A stretch of DNA of 64,000 nucleotides from Hyaloperonospora brassicae (GCA_947650285.1 CANTFL010000851.1:124001-188000); one strand, 5' to 3'. Counted from the stretch's first letter, positions 22,069 to 34,242 are shown. Program-made: numbers and translations. The notes: generated by a model from the letters alone, not told the origin.

Positions 22069-22833
22069 TTAGGAAGACTTCTTACTCACCAATCGACCAA
22101 CAAGGAGTAGCATAATCACGACAGTATACACATGCGTGACGCGTTCAATGCCCGCCGTCCTTGAGACAGACTCGAGTACAGAGGCAACAGGCATCCCTTC
22201 GCTCGGCCCTGTGAATGCTATCAGAGCTACTCGTCCACATGACCAAATTCTACGTCGTCGTCCGCACTTGGTCATCGTTGTTGTTGCGCAGACAAGACCA
22301 GCCGTCATATCTCGTATCGCTGATCCTTGCGCCCAACGCATCGACCTAGCCGACGAGTTGTTTCCATCACACAACAAAACGACCATGGCAACACCGTGCA
22401 AAGTCATCTCCCAGTCGCTAACGTTGGCCATCTGAATGGGGTACATACACATCCGACACCTGCTCAATGTTCTGGACCAGTGTGTCATGTAAAGGGCAGA
22501 CTGCTGAGCTTGCTCCCCTCTTGCAAACACGTGGACCTCCTGTGTTGTTGGTGAGGCAGTGATGTCTGATACATTACAGTACAAGGCGTCATTGCGTAAA
22601 CAATGACACCAGGATACCGAAAGCGACGGTCCCGTGATACACTCTGCACATTGTCCAGTTGCGCATCGAGTACATGCGACCAACGGACCTTCACGAGCTG
22701 TATACCGTGTCGGTACACGCCCGTCGGGCATCGTGGCCTGCTTGTATTCGCTCAGTCGCATGCTTTCCATCCCTTTCCAGCACCAGCTCTCGATATGCAC
22801 CCGTTTCGTTACCAGCTGCCCCACATCATTCAC
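22069..22833 (-). CDS. Doubtful cysteine-rich protein with C-terminal hydrophobic segment
   Basis: The frame is 254 codons without a firm ATG start (GTG at its edge). The product has clustered cysteines (ACTRCATGQCAECITG, WCHCLRNDALYC) and a hydrophobic run LHGVAMVVLLC. It ends in VYTVVIMLLLVGRLVSKKSS, which looks like a C-terminal membrane anchor with a basic tail. The same frame continues upstream to about 23322 with more Cys-rich text but is cut by stops at 23121-23119, 22866-22864 and near 22842. It could therefore be the last exon of a spliced gene or an eroded one. No family was recognised. The overlapping plus-strand frames look less protein-like. It lies divergent to the peptidase gene. 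Confidence 0.3.
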   Translation of the reverse strand: MNDVGQLVTKRVHIESWCWKGMESMRLSEYKQATMPDGRVPTRYTAREGPLVACTRCATGQCAECITGPSLSVSWCHCLRNDALYCNVSDITASPTTQEVHVFARGEQAQQSALYMTHWSRTLSRCRMCMYPIQMANVSDWEMTLHGVAMVVLLCDGNNSSARSMRWAQGSAIRDMTAGLVCATTTMTKCGRRRRIWSCGRVALIAFTGPSEGMPVASVLESVSRTAGIERVTHVYTVVIMLLLVGRLVSKKSS

Positions 22834-23588
22834 GTCTGCTTATTGCCCTGGCACAACCGCACGCTACTGCTCGCAAGCCAGACACGAATGTTGCCAAAGG
22901 GTACCTTGTGTGCACGCGACACGTGGCTCGGTCTCAACACGCCGACCACGTGTTGCAACCGGCAGGAGTAGGTTTTGCACCAGGACGAATGAAGGAATCG
23001 TGTATGGAAGAAGTGCAGCACACAAACACAGTCGTTCCTGCTGCACCTCTCGTGTCGCCCTGTGGGCACAAACTTGCACGCGTGAACAGGACATGCGACA
23101 ACACCAGAGAAACACGTGCTACCGTAGTGTAGCTCGCGTTTGTCTCACCTTCTCCCTCGACGATGGTGAGTGCTGTGGGCGAATGGCTGCATATACAGGC
23201 TGTTCGTCCCGTCGACCATCAGTCGATCCTGTCAACCCTTCTGCAAATGGACAGTGGGTCCCTTCGGCATGCGAAGACGCGAGCGCCACGCAGTTCATCG
23301 AGCCTCGACCACGCCAGAGCAAGGACGGAGCAGGTTGGTCACTTGCTGACCATTCTCGCGGCTGGGTTCAGTGGGCACGTGTCGCCCACGCATCTCGATC
23401 CTGCCGCAATATGGCGTGACTCTTCTTTGTTTGCACGTCTTGATCTGACGATGGTAAGCTGTGTGAAGAAGCGCTGCACGATGCGTCGACCTTATCTTTC
23501 GGGTCCATGTGGTCGTTCCCATTGCACGCCGGCCTATCCCATCGGTTCCCGGGCAAATGAACCTCCGGTGCTCTTGCCGTGACGTCTA

Positions 23589-23604
23589 TCACTTTCCAAT
23601 TTCC
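23589..23604 (+). promoter_or_regulatory. Oomycete Inr-FPR core promoter
   Basis: TCACTTTCCAATTTCC matches the 16-nt oomycete core TCATTYYNCAWTTTYY at all but one position. It combines the initiator and the flanking promoter region. It sits 30 bp upstream of the ATG at 23634, the usual short distance, and supports that start codon. Confidence 0.65.
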
Positions 23605-23633
23605 TGGACGCCAACAACACTGGAGCACAAGAC

Positions 23634-25439
23634 ATGCAGCTCCGTCACACACTGATTGTCCTCGTGGCTGGATGCCTCGGACAAGCGTCAAAGGCAAACG
23701 TGGCTACTCCAAACAATCAGTTGAACGGGTGGTACCCGTGCCCGATCGACACTCAGTCGAATGAACCCAACAATGGCAATCTCAGTGCCGAGTGCGCAAC
23801 CTTCGCGGCTTCTCTGTGCTATCCCGGTATCTGTGAGGCACCGGTGGAGGCGAATCGGACGATCGACGTCTTTGTGAAGCGCTTACTTGCTTCGTCAATC
23901 AATGCAGAGGAGGCGTCCAACGTGTGGATGATTCCAGGTGGACCCGGTAGCCCCTCCCTTGCCTGTAAGTGAATCTCTTTCTCTTGCCATATATGTCTGC
24001 GAGCTCGAAACTGACTAAAGCTCTTGCACGATGAAGTGGAACGCTCGATGGTGACGTTACACGCGAGTCTGAACGGGTCAGTCAACGTGTACACAATGGA
24101 TCCTCGCGGTGTTCAACGCAGCACGCGACTGCATTGCGTCTTATCGCAGACCACGACGAGCGGATCTCGATCCAGCCGCACGGATTCCTCGGAGGTTCCA
24201 TCTTGTGCTAAAGAACTGCAGACGCGGTATGGAGACCTTGCGTCGTTCTCGACAACAAGCGTTGCCATGGACATCGCGACCTTCATCGCCACGTATGTAA
24301 ATGGTGCACGCACTATCGTGTACGGCGCGAGCTATGGAACGGTGGTGGCTCAACGCCTGATGCACTTGAACCCAACGAATGTGACTGGATACGTTTTGGA
24401 CGGCATCGTGACGTCTTCAGGACCACCAGTTGACCGTATTTACTATACAAACTGGGACACTGACACTGGTGTAGTGGGCGAGCAGTTCATGGATCTGTGC
24501 GCGCAAGACAGGACCTGTGCTGATCACTTTAACGTCACCAACTTGTCGACTACGCTTCGAAATACGATATCGAGATTTGAGATCGACCCCAACTCGACCT
24601 GTGCTGACCTGATACGAAACGCGACACAGGATGAACCATCCATTGCTCTCCGACGAACAATGGGCGGGATTCTGATGTATCCAATCACACGGTCACTGAT
24701 CCCACCGGTGGTGTACAGGCTGAATCGCTGCGATGCCAATGACGTCAACGCGTTGACGCGCTTCTTCGAGCGCAGGTTTCCATCCAACCCAAGGACGGAC
24801 GAACACCGGGATCTGAACTCGCAATTGCTCTACTACCTGGTCATATTCTCGGAAATGTGGGAGACACCCACGCCTTCCTACGCCGAATTGGAAAATCGAT
24901 TGACGAGCGTGAGTATTTCAAGCGGAGCTATATACACCAAGCTTCCTTCGTACTGCGTCTTTTCGAAAGAAAAGTCACCAGGGTGTGCTGAGTATGGAGA
25001 TAACAACTATGAAGCGAACGGGATCATCTATGCGCGTGACCAGTACTGGAACAAGACTGCTGCCGTACCTGATCAAGCGAGTGTGCTTCTGATGAACGGG
25101 AAACTCGACCCACAGACTCCTTACAAATACGCCGAGTCTTTGTTTCAGGCACTCGACACACCCAGAAAGGAGCTTGTCGTGTTTGACTACGCGGCGCATA
25201 TGTTGCTGGATACGACCCCGTATGGAGATGGCACGAAGACGTGCGGTATGAATCTACTGGCTTCGTACGTCGCCAACAATGGTGACCTCAGCCTTTTGGA
25301 CAAGTCATGCATGTCTGAAATGCCTGCCTTTAACATGACGCCCACGCCCGAGGTCGCGGACTTTTTCTTCGGCACGACTGAGGCGTACGACGGTGTGGCA
25401 ACTCCAGCTGCGTCCGACGAGAGCGTCCGATTGCAGTAA
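23634..25439 (+). CDS. Secreted serine peptidase, S33/TAP-like alpha/beta hydrolase
   Basis: Exon 1 is 23634-23964, intron 23965-24036 (72 nt, GTAAGT...AAG, with a CTGAC-type branch region), exon 2 is 24037-25439, giving 577 residues. The first 21 residues look like a signal peptide (RHTLIVLVAGCLG core). PGGPG at 101-105 is the oxyanion motif. The joined exon reads on into NVYTMDPRG. Ser209 in GASYGT is the predicted nucleophile, Asp468 in NGKLDPQTP and His498 in YAAHMLL complete the triad, and the last part resembles the TAP-like C-terminal domain. Family members release peptides from N-termini; the substrate here is unknown. Several cysteines and NxT/S sites fit an extracellular enzyme. The start is chosen by the promoter and signal peptide. 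Confidence 0.85.
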
Positions 25440-27810
25440 AGCGACATCGCAATGGTGCACGAAGCTTTTGGACGCACACCCGTTTTCTCATTCGCGAAGC
25501 TTTTCATCAGCGAGTAATACACATTGATGATCCAATTGCTGTTCTTCTCCGCTTGTTTTTGACAGTAGTCCGCCTATCAACTACAGCACACACACGTGCA
25601 CGCAGTCTTACTTGTGCGTGTTGAGTTCAAAGCTGTCATGCAAAGAAACATGAGAATGAGGATCAAGCAAGACATGGCTGGTACTCACAGTCCTACGCCA
25701 TGTGGTCTAAAGGCAGGCTCGTTCTATCTTTTCATCGTATGGTAGTCCAGCAACGTAAAAGGAAAGAGTAGGTACACATCGTCGGTGGCCTCAGCAATAC
25801 TAACGCACAGATACCAGCATTGAGGTTCGTCCGTCAGAACTGGTCCTCAAGCTCAACAGAAGTAAGCATATCTTCTTCTATCTCGATCGGTGAATGAGCG
25901 TGTGTCGTTATGCAACGTAAATATATGTCAATCTTGCGGTTGGTCCACGTGCGCATCATGTAGTCCTTCCACTTGCGTACGATACTCTCGTTATTTGCTA
26001 TGCGTCAGAACATCAGAGTCCTGGAAACTAGATCCGATCGCCACCAGGTGCTTTCTTGTTTCGATGGCAGCACCTTGGGTCATTCTTGAAGGGTTGTTAG
26101 TCTCTAAGACGTTGTATCACCCACCTGGAAGTGCTATCAGCACACGAGGACATGCAAGGTATAAAGGCACAGGAGCAGGAACCATATGTACAGCGAATCT
26201 ACTGAGAAGATACACTTCCTAGGTCAATAGGTGTCATCACACATATGTCGGATGAAAATGGCGATGATCTAGCACTACCTGGGGAGGTAGGTGCTGGATG
26301 CACTAGCGCTGGCACTGTCTGTATACGATCACAGCTCACCTCGATAGCAGCAATAGAGATCTGCCTGTGGCATCAACTGACACTGTCCGACAGTCACCTG
26401 TTCTAAAATGCGCGACTGCAATACATAATGTCTGGTTTGGAGCTCCACGCGCATGAGACGCAGCCTCTTATGGTCGGACCGTCGTGCTTTCTAGCTCATG
26501 AGATCACTTTATACGAGCGACAAAACACGTTACCCGTATCGTTTGTTCCTTGGAACGTATATGACCCTTGACAAATGTTTCTTGGTCCAGGAGAAGTAGC
26601 GTATTCTCCGTTCACTTTATAATTTTAGCTGTGGCAGGTGCACGCAACACCGGGGAGGCCTACGAACAAAGGCCGACAATGTCCAGCTTCGCCATGATGG
26701 ATACATCCCGATCGTCTCGTCCGTCCTGTATGGCAGCAAATGCCCACCCGCATTCGCTCGCAACATATTGCGACCAGTACTAACGCAAAACTGCTTCGTT
26801 CACAGCGTCTTCACTGACAGTAACGGCAAAAAAACACACAATTCGCAACATCGGTGTCAGAACCATCGAAACGGCCAGCGACGTCATCGACGACGGTGCT
26901 TCAAACTGCCTTTATCTGCTTCTTTCGACTATCTAGCATGCTGGACCATTCTTCAGGTGTCCGATCGGTACATCTGCTTTAGTTGCTCGACTGACAATAC
27001 GTGGTCAATGATGGATCGATACGTTCTTTTCGATGCTACTTCGGAGAGGGTGCTAGAAGTCATACAAGTCACTGCACCTGGTGTTGGGGCAGACAGAATG
27101 ACGCGTAGAAGCACTTTGTACATCAACGTCGAATACGTTCGTGCTGCTTGATGGCGAATGACACGGCTTCGGTGGCGAGCAAAATCTGTCATGATGCTAC
27201 GAAGCACTCCTCAAAAAGAGAGAGAGAGCATTTGAACACATCACGACTCATTCTGTGGACACTGAACGGTGAGGCCAAAGACACTTCAAGCGGCGACGTC
27301 AGCTGCAACAGCAGTGGCGGCGATTCGTCCAACCTACGCGTGTTACCAAACATCGCCTACATGTATATAGCCTTCACGGGTTTGCCTTCACATCGGGTCT
27401 GTGCGTGCGTTTTAGCTTCCGCGCACGCACTGATGAGGAGCGTGAGACGCACGACCGCGCGCATCAGACGCGGTGGCCCAATTCTCAGATTTGTGACTGA
27501 CACCACACCACAAATGCGCTCGAATTAGCTGCTGGATTTGCAGTCGAAGGGCTGATTGCCTCAGTGCGGGGAGGGCTGACGTGGTCAAATAGTCCCTGCC
27601 GTACGTGATACCCTGTGATAGCACTTCACAGCACACCACGAGGAAGAACGTAAATGTCACAGATCCACTGCCATAGCTCCGGGAGCTGTGCAATACCTCC
27701 ACAAACCGATTCCACCCATCGTCTGCTCGTCACGAGCTCTTCAGAACGACATTCACACCGCAAAGTCCACTTGTCCCGTCGTCTCCGCTTCTGCTCTGCT
27801 GCTCTTCTTC
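25440..27810. other. Intergenic region between peptidase and SEL1L-like gene
   Basis: No gene was recognised. Open frames up to about 127 codons exist but show no domain wording. A short GA run lies at about 27219-27230. The last 100 bp before 27811 are pyrimidine-rich (TCTCCGCTTCTGCTCTGCTG), as often upstream of oomycete genes. Confidence 0.4.
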
Positions 27811-30033
27811 ATGCGCCGGTCGTGTCGCCACCCGCTCGCGGCCACCGCAGTCGCTGCCGCGCTCTTTGTCGCTCTCGCGTCCTGCTCGGACGTCGTTGAG
27901 ACCCGCGCGACCGGTACGCGGCCAACGCGCCGTCGCGCTGTCGATTGCCTCTCGTGTCGCGCTCCCTCACTCTGTGTCGATGTCGTTTGTGTGCTTCTGC
28001 CTCCTGTAGATGCCAATGCCCCGTCTTTACCACTCACAGAAGCGCTCCAGCGCGTGCAGACTGAACACGCCGCCGTGCGCGACCTCAGCGACGCGGCGCT
28101 GTCGCCTCTCGTGTCTGCTGCCGAGCGTCGCGAGGCGCTGGTGCAGCTGGGAGACATGTATTTCTACGGCAACCGCTCGCTCAACACGCGCGTGAACGGC
28201 ACGCTCGCAATGCGGCTGTACGCAGAGGCAGCGGATCTGGGGGCGCCGAGGGCGCAGTTTCACGTGGGCGTAGCGCTGAGCTACGGCCTGTGGGGCTTTC
28301 CGCTGGACGAAGCTGGTGCCATGACGCGCTACTACTTTGCTGCCCTCGGTGGGGACATTGGCGCTGCCATGGCACTGGGATACAAGCACCACATGGGACT
28401 TGGCGCCCCGAAGAAGTGCGAGTCAGCCGTGCGGTACTATGAAGTAGCAGCGGACGATGCAGTGGCGAGACGGGAAGAGAATGTCAGTCATCCCGTCATG
28501 TTCGACTTGCCGCAGCGCCGTCTGAAAACTATGGCGGAGAAGGTGCACAAGAAGATTGCGCCGAGTGACAGCGCGATTGTCGACTACTTTCGCTTCTCGG
28601 CCGACAAAGGCGATGCAGACGCTACATTGAGCTTAGCGACGCTGTACTACTACGGCGCGCGCGGATTGACGCAGGACTTGGACCGCGCAGCACTCCTTTT
28701 TCAGAAGGCTTACGATTTGGGGGCCAGTGAGGGAGCGTACCATCTGGGGCACATATACAGTTATGGCATTGGTGTGATGCAGAACAATGAGACAGCGTTC
28801 GAATATCTGCAAGAGGCAGTGAATGAGGGCATCGCCGCGGCGCAGAATGAGCTGGCGCACATGTATCTGATTGGAAAGGGTGTTGAACCGAACGAGGTGC
28901 GAGCGGTAGAGCTGTACAAGGCTGCAGCGAAGCAAGGAAGCATGGAGGCATTTTACAACTTGGGTGTCCTATACATGCGAGGTGAAAGCGCAACGAGCTT
29001 TTCATTTACAGCGGATCATCCTGAATACGAGGTCGCGTACAGCTTCTTCCAGGTGGCTGCGCTCCAAGGCCACACTGTTGCGAGTCACAAAGTTGGTCAT
29101 ATGAGACTGCACGGAATCGGCACAACTCCGTTGTGCAAGAGTGCAGTTGAGTCGTTTAAATCGGTGGCCGAGCGTGGAGATGGGGAGCGTGTGCTAGCAC
29201 AGGCTTACGACGATTTCAAGCGCCAAGACTACGAAGCATCCTTCATAAAGTACGCTGTGTTGGCACAACAAGGCTACGAGGTCGCTCAGCATAATGCTGC
29301 GTACCTGTTGGACTATAACTTCTTGACACCGTCACCGTTGTCACCCATGCTGTCGTTGTCGCCTCCAAGTGTTGGACTCGACGCGGATGGCGCGGCTTCA
29401 ACTGCCCTGCTGTTGTACAGGCTAGCAGCGCAGCAGGGTAATGTGGATGCAAACTTGAAGATTGGCGACTACTTCTATTATGGTAAAGGGGGGCATCCGG
29501 TGGACTTTGTTAAGGCTAGTGCGCACTACTCCCTTGCCAGCAAACGGTCGAATGCAGAAGCGATGTTCAATCTTGCGCTAATGTACGAGCACGGAATTGG
29601 AGTGGATCGAGATTTTTATCTGGCCAAGCGCTACTTTGATAAGGCACGTGTAGCTCACAGCGATGCCAACGTGCCAGTAGCGCTTGCGCTATGGAAATTG
29701 CGGGCTCACGCGTATTTTCGTTCATGGACGAAATGGTGGAAAGAGTTGGTAGAGGATGTGCAACCGGTCGCTGAGAACGGGTTGCACCCGTTAGCTTCAT
29801 CAGGCGTCGCGCCAAGCAGCAGTCACAACGTTGCTGAAACTGAAGAGGACACGAGCGCTTCTTTGCTTATTTGGCTGAAGGAGTGGTGGTCGGGTGATGC
29901 AAACGTGAGCGCGGATACGATTTCGCGTGTCACTGTCGGCGACATGCTTCAGTCCGACAATTTTTTCATCTTTGTATTGACGATCGCTCTCGGCGTCGTC
30001 CTGTATATTCGTTCTGAGCGACAGCACCTGTGA
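27811..30033 (+). CDS. SEL1L/Hrd3-like ER membrane protein with Sel1 repeats
   Basis: The probable start at 27811 gives MRRSCRHPLAATAVAAALF, a signal peptide. Upstream in-frame codons to 27688 look noncoding. An intron at 27914-28009 (GTACGC...TGTAG, 96 nt, a multiple of three) leaves 708 residues; unspliced, the frame stays open. Sel1 repeats cover most of the protein: about nine motifs such as ALVQLGDMYFYGNRSL, AYHLGHIYSYGIGV, QNELAHMYLIGKGV and MFNLALMYEHGIGV. After the last repeat, FYLAKRYFDKARVAHSDANV resembles the end of the Hrd3/SEL1L repeat domain. A single membrane helix (FFIFVLTIALGVVLYI) closes the protein. Hrd3/SEL1L scaffolds the HRD1 ubiquitin ligase and recruits misfolded lumenal proteins for ER-associated degradation. 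Confidence 0.88.
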   Translation: MRRSCRHPLAATAVAAALFVALASCSDVVETRATGTRPTRRRAVDCLSCRAPSLCVDVVCVLLPPVDANAPSLPLTEALQRVQTEHAAVRDLSDAALSPLVSAAERREALVQLGDMYFYGNRSLNTRVNGTLAMRLYAEAADLGAPRAQFHVGVALSYGLWGFPLDEAGAMTRYYFAALGGDIGAAMALGYKHHMGLGAPKKCESAVRYYEVAADDAVARREENVSHPVMFDLPQRRLKTMAEKVHKKIAPSDSAIVDYFRFSADKGDADATLSLATLYYYGARGLTQDLDRAALLFQKAYDLGASEGAYHLGHIYSYGIGVMQNNETAFEYLQEAVNEGIAAAQNELAHMYLIGKGVEPNEVRAVELYKAAAKQGSMEAFYNLGVLYMRGESATSFSFTADHPEYEVAYSFFQVAALQGHTVASHKVGHMRLHGIGTTPLCKSAVESFKSVAERGDGERVLAQAYDDFKRQDYEASFIKYAVLAQQGYEVAQHNAAYLLDYNFLTPSPLSPMLSLSPPSVGLDADGAASTALLLYRLAAQQGNVDANLKIGDYFYYGKGGHPVDFVKASAHYSLASKRSNAEAMFNLALMYEHGIGVDRDFYLAKRYFDKARVAHSDANVPVALALWKLRAHAYFRSWTKWWKELVEDVQPVAENGLHPLASSGVAPSSSHNVAETEEDTSASLLIWLKEWWSGDANVSADTISRVTVGDMLQSDNFFIFVLTIALGVVLYIRSERQHL
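27914..28009 (+). other. In-frame intron of the SEL1L-like gene
   Basis: The donor is CCG/GTACGC. The acceptor is a pyrimidine-rich tract ending CTCCTGTAG/ATG. It is 96 nt, exactly 32 codons, with no stop in frame. The retained translation is Cys- and Arg-rich, unlike the protein on either side. Splicing joins ETRAT to DANAPSLP. Confidence 0.7.
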
Positions 30034-33000
30034 ACGCCAATTTGCAGGGCTGCCTGAAGCAAGTAATGTGAATACGGAAAGGAGGTGTGAAAGCCATGAC
30101 CCGGCAGCAACAGCAGGATCATTGCATCATATCTTTACTGCCTGTGTAATACAGACTCGTTCGTGTGACGCTCGTAGTATACTTTGACGTTGATTATTCG
30201 TAGCCACACTTGTGGTGGCGCTTCGTAGTCACCTGCATGTTATTACATGGGGTCCTTGTCAATTGAAAAACTGCACCGAGTGGATGTCATGTACGCTGCA
30301 TGGCATCGATAGAGGTGTTTGATGTTTTCCTCGCACTTCTAGTCGGTAACTTCTCGATCAATAAGCCGAGTTGTGCGTGATCACGATACTTCACCGTTGA
30401 GTAACGGTCCTCGATATGCTCGTCATAAGGAAACGAACGCTATGCTCCAATAAGCAAGCGAAGGACTGATGCCAGAACCAACGTTATGTCCACATGATCA
30501 AGCAATGGAACGGTACAGCTAAGCACCGGCCTTCGACATACTCGTCATAAGAGCTTTAGCGCTATGTCCACGTGATCAAGTGATGGAATGTTTGTCACGG
30601 CTGAATGTCGAAGTATTCGATCACAGCCATGCACACGTTGATCGGTGTAAATCAAGAACGAGAGGTTCGATATGGAAACGTAGGCATAGTGATTGGTGTG
30701 TGATTGTCAAACTTTGGTACACCACAGGGCGCATCGTCGTGTGATCGAAGTAGCATTAGGCACATCGTCATCGACGAATATTCAGACATTATACGCTGTC
30801 CATAGCCATTGCGTGCGCGAAGCCACACTATCATTGATCATGGCTTACTTGGGTTGTGCACAGCCTGTTGCGGTTGTGCTATGTACGACTCGAAAAACTT
30901 AGCAAGTCGCATGCTCTCGTGCACATGGCTTTATAACAGTAAATGGGCTTTTGGTTTAGGCGGTTCAACCACAGATTCGTTGCAAACAGTCGTCCAAACG
31001 TGACTCAGCGGATTCTAGAAAAAGGAATGCACTGAATAATTGTAATAGTACTATAAGCGACCACAAAAAGACAAGGCAAACCAACCATGAGATCACGAAA
31101 GTATAAAAACACCATAAGACCACAAGACTAAAAACTAGTGCACGAATGCTAGCTTCTGCACATTTCGTCATTGCGCGTTTGTGCACACGCCTGGTGTTAT
31201 TCATACATGTCCTCACATATCGTCAACGATCATTTGTCACTAAGTTATTCACAAACATTTGCCTCTTCATCTGTCGGCGTTCAATTATTTCGCGATACAC
31301 CTGTGTTGTAGCTCCAGTGCAGCCTCACACGTTTTCCACCACAGGATGTGAGCCACGTACAACATCCTCCTTCATTCCGCTTCCACTGGTCCAGCATATC
31401 GCCAACGCGTAGCTGTCCCCTGTGGCGTCGTCCATGAAGATAAGCAGTAAAAAGGTATCGCAGTGTCAAATTGTGGAATTTAATTCTGTAAGATAAATAA
31501 GATCGACTGAAGGCAATACGACGATGGATACATGGTGGCAGCAACTGGAGGCGGTATACTGGAGAGATGAAGGGAGCTCGTTGACGCTATTGCATGGAGT
31601 CATGCAGAGCTTGTGAGTGCTGTAAAGCTCAAGGCCGTCGTCACGCTAGACGAGAAGCGTTTGAACATCGTCGATAGCATACGATATGTGTTTCGCATAC
31701 CGATAGCTTCGGATCGTTGATAGCGGGCAACTTGAAGGCAGCCGCAAGATGTGGACGAAACTTTTGAATAGACATGAGGCGCACACGTGATGCGTTTTCG
31801 CTAATTATTCCCATGCCTAACTGGCTTTGATACATGGTGTATACTGACTGTTGATACTGCGAATGTAATGGGGCGAGCCAGGTACATGTCATTGGCACGA
31901 ATTGTGCCAATGTAAAAAAAATTGTAAATTGAGAATAATGTAGAATATTACTCTTGCGAAGAAATATTGTTGATCTATTATATATAGAGGTAAGATTCGG
32001 CACCGCTTCGCGCTTAGTTGGTGCAGGCCATGATATCAACCGAATAAACCATTAGTCTCTGCTAGACGCGCGCAATGGGTGAGGAGTGAATTTCTGCATC
32101 GGAAGTTTGTAGTTTAACATCGTCTAAGGAAGATAAAGATGGTTTATTAACGAGGTTTAACTATATTAAATATGCAGTTTTACTTTTCCTTCCTCTGAGC
32201 ACCTCTTGCTCAGATTCTTTACTTCCTCTGCACGTGCGGTTTACGTGGAGTTTTAGGAGCGCACACATTGTACTGTTTCGGTACAAGGGCGTACCAGTTA
32301 TGTAGTAAGAAGTGTGCCCATGCCGACGCTTCGCGTAGTGTTGCATGCACCAAGTGAGACGTCGACTTTATTTCAGATCGATTTAGCCTTTATTTGCTTC
32401 TCTGGCCAGTAAGTCGAATGCGAACAGATGGCTTGCCGTGTCTACTACCGCGTGTCCACCGTCTTTGGCTTCAACGATACCACAAAAACAAATGTGTCCA
32501 TTGCGACTGAGCAGCAAGAAGAACCTCCCATCCTTGCTTTGAGCTGATGACACTCTTTTACACGACCGTGCAAGTGAACCCTTCGTTGATAGAGTGCGCA
32601 AAGTCGATGGAGTGCTACAGCCGTCAAAACTGAAAATGCGAAGAATGGTATCAGTGGTGTGGGTCTATTTTGTCATTTGCCGTTTGGAAGATGCGATGAA
32701 ATATGCAATAGCGCAATTTGCTGTGGGGAATAGGATGCACACAGGCGTAGGTATATTGGTCTTCTCGGTCCACATGTCGGACATGTAGCACAATGTTGAT
32801 ACTTCATTCGGACACATTCTTGACACAGTCGCTCTGCCTGCGTTCAGACAAACTGTGACGCTCGCGTCGTAGAGTCTATGTATCCGGAAGCAAAACGTGT
32901 CAGCTTATAGTGCGACACGAATGAGTCTGTTGGACACGTAGACCGATCTGACGTTGCAAAAAAAATAATTGGAAACGCTTCATCTCGCAACCACGTTGGT

Positions 33001-34242
33001 TTGTATTTTGACCACTATGTCAATACTTTCCCACGTGATTCGACGAATTTATATGTTTGCATGCAAATGACATGTCGTCGGCACATTGCAAATGTTGTGA
33101 TTATATGAGGCACAATCTCTCGATTTTTTTCATCTCGTGGTATCCTTTCCATTGATTGTCCCGGTTATTTCGTGCCTTTTTGTAATCCCCCTGGAATTCT
33201 ACTTTTAACTCTCAAGAACGCATGCGCGAGGAGCAGCGAGTAGATAGTTACACTATCGAATCGAAGTTGTAGATTGTTGACAGAAGTTCTCACATGATCT
33301 ATACCGATGAGACAAACTGTATAATATAGCATACTTCCCTTGTCCTCGATTCGACTGATCTATGCAAGCGAGCACTTCCTGCATACAGTTTGCGTGTGAG
33401 ACATCGAGTGCTCTAGCTAACACTGCCATCAGCAATGGTCGCTTGCACCGTAATTAGTGCCGGCGCGACGTGGCCCTTTCGCTCACATTTGTGCGTTCAG
33501 GAGGTACTGTAGGCGTGCCGTCCTTTGGAAGATCTCAGTCAAGCTAGCAGGAGGTGCGGACGTTTGTAAAGATAGCCCAATGCGTTTACGAACTTATCCA
33601 ACCGTTGGATAGAAAGCGAGAACGAAGCACACTCGATTCCGTCATCATTTTATCCGCGAAGAGATTTTGTTATCGAAGTTTATATTGAGGTACATTGAAG
33701 AAACAGTAAGCACATATCCACACGAGAACTCTTGGGACGCAGGAAAGACACAGTAATTTCTGCGTGAACGGTGTGGCATCTAAAAGTGTGAAGTCTCCCA
33801 TGTGAGGGGGAGAAGTAAACAAGCGCGCACTTGCAGATGCCTATACCAAGACTTGAGGCTGCAGTTGCCATAGTGCGCAGAGGCATGTTGAGCGATCATA
33901 AGTGTATCATGCATGCGTACGTAATCACTGTCAGGGCCAACACAGTTTCCCTGTCGATTACACTGTTTACACATCAGATAGATGGCTGCGGGTTCAGAGA
34001 AAACTGCACTACGTAAACGGCATCGCTTGGCAATCTTTGCGCATATCCTCTTCTCCTTTCTTTCTAATGTTTACGTTCGCGATCTAAAAATCTTCCACAA
34101 CTGCGTCGGTTCACTCAAATTCAAACAGCCACTATCATATGGTTTTTTGGCTGGGTTCTTTGTCGCTTCTCGATGCACGCGCTGCCATTTCTGATCATAC
34201 GTCCTCACGACTCCATCGTGTATTCAAAACGAATTTGACGCC
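30034..34242. other. Intergenic region with decayed repeats
   Basis: No intact gene is seen. It becomes more AT-rich toward 31-34 kb. Frames such as the 132-codon minus frame at 31641-32039 have no recognisable domain. Approximate direct repeats occur at 30407-30592 (separate entry). Confidence 0.4.
30407..30592. repeat. Degenerate direct repeat pair
   Basis: A segment at 30407-30443 (core CTCGTCATAAG, then CGCTATG) recurs at 30528-30566. A second segment at 30483-30512 (core TATGTCCACATGATCAAG) recurs at 30563-30592. Identity is roughly three quarters. The offset is about 121 bp for the first pair and about 80 bp for the second, so it is not a clean tandem array. Confidence 0.5.

Noticed and set aside
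22634..23419. 261-codon plus-strand frame upstream of the peptidase
   Set aside because: Ser/Arg/Cys/His-rich text without structure. It overlaps the more protein-like minus frame and ends upstream of the peptidase promoter. Treated as a shadow frame.
24024..24036. Start of a separate peptidase gene at 24024
   Set aside because: The codon there is TTG and lies inside the 72-nt intron. Splicing 23964 to 24037 restores one continuous frame with a signal peptide and the GGPG motif.
27688..27810. Upstream extension of the SEL1L-like protein by 41 residues
   Set aside because: The extension would precede and bury the signal peptide starting at 27811, and its text looks like untranslated leader.
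31641..32039. 132-codon minus frame as a gene
   Set aside because: No domain, no promoter motif and AT-rich surroundings. Length alone is not convincing.
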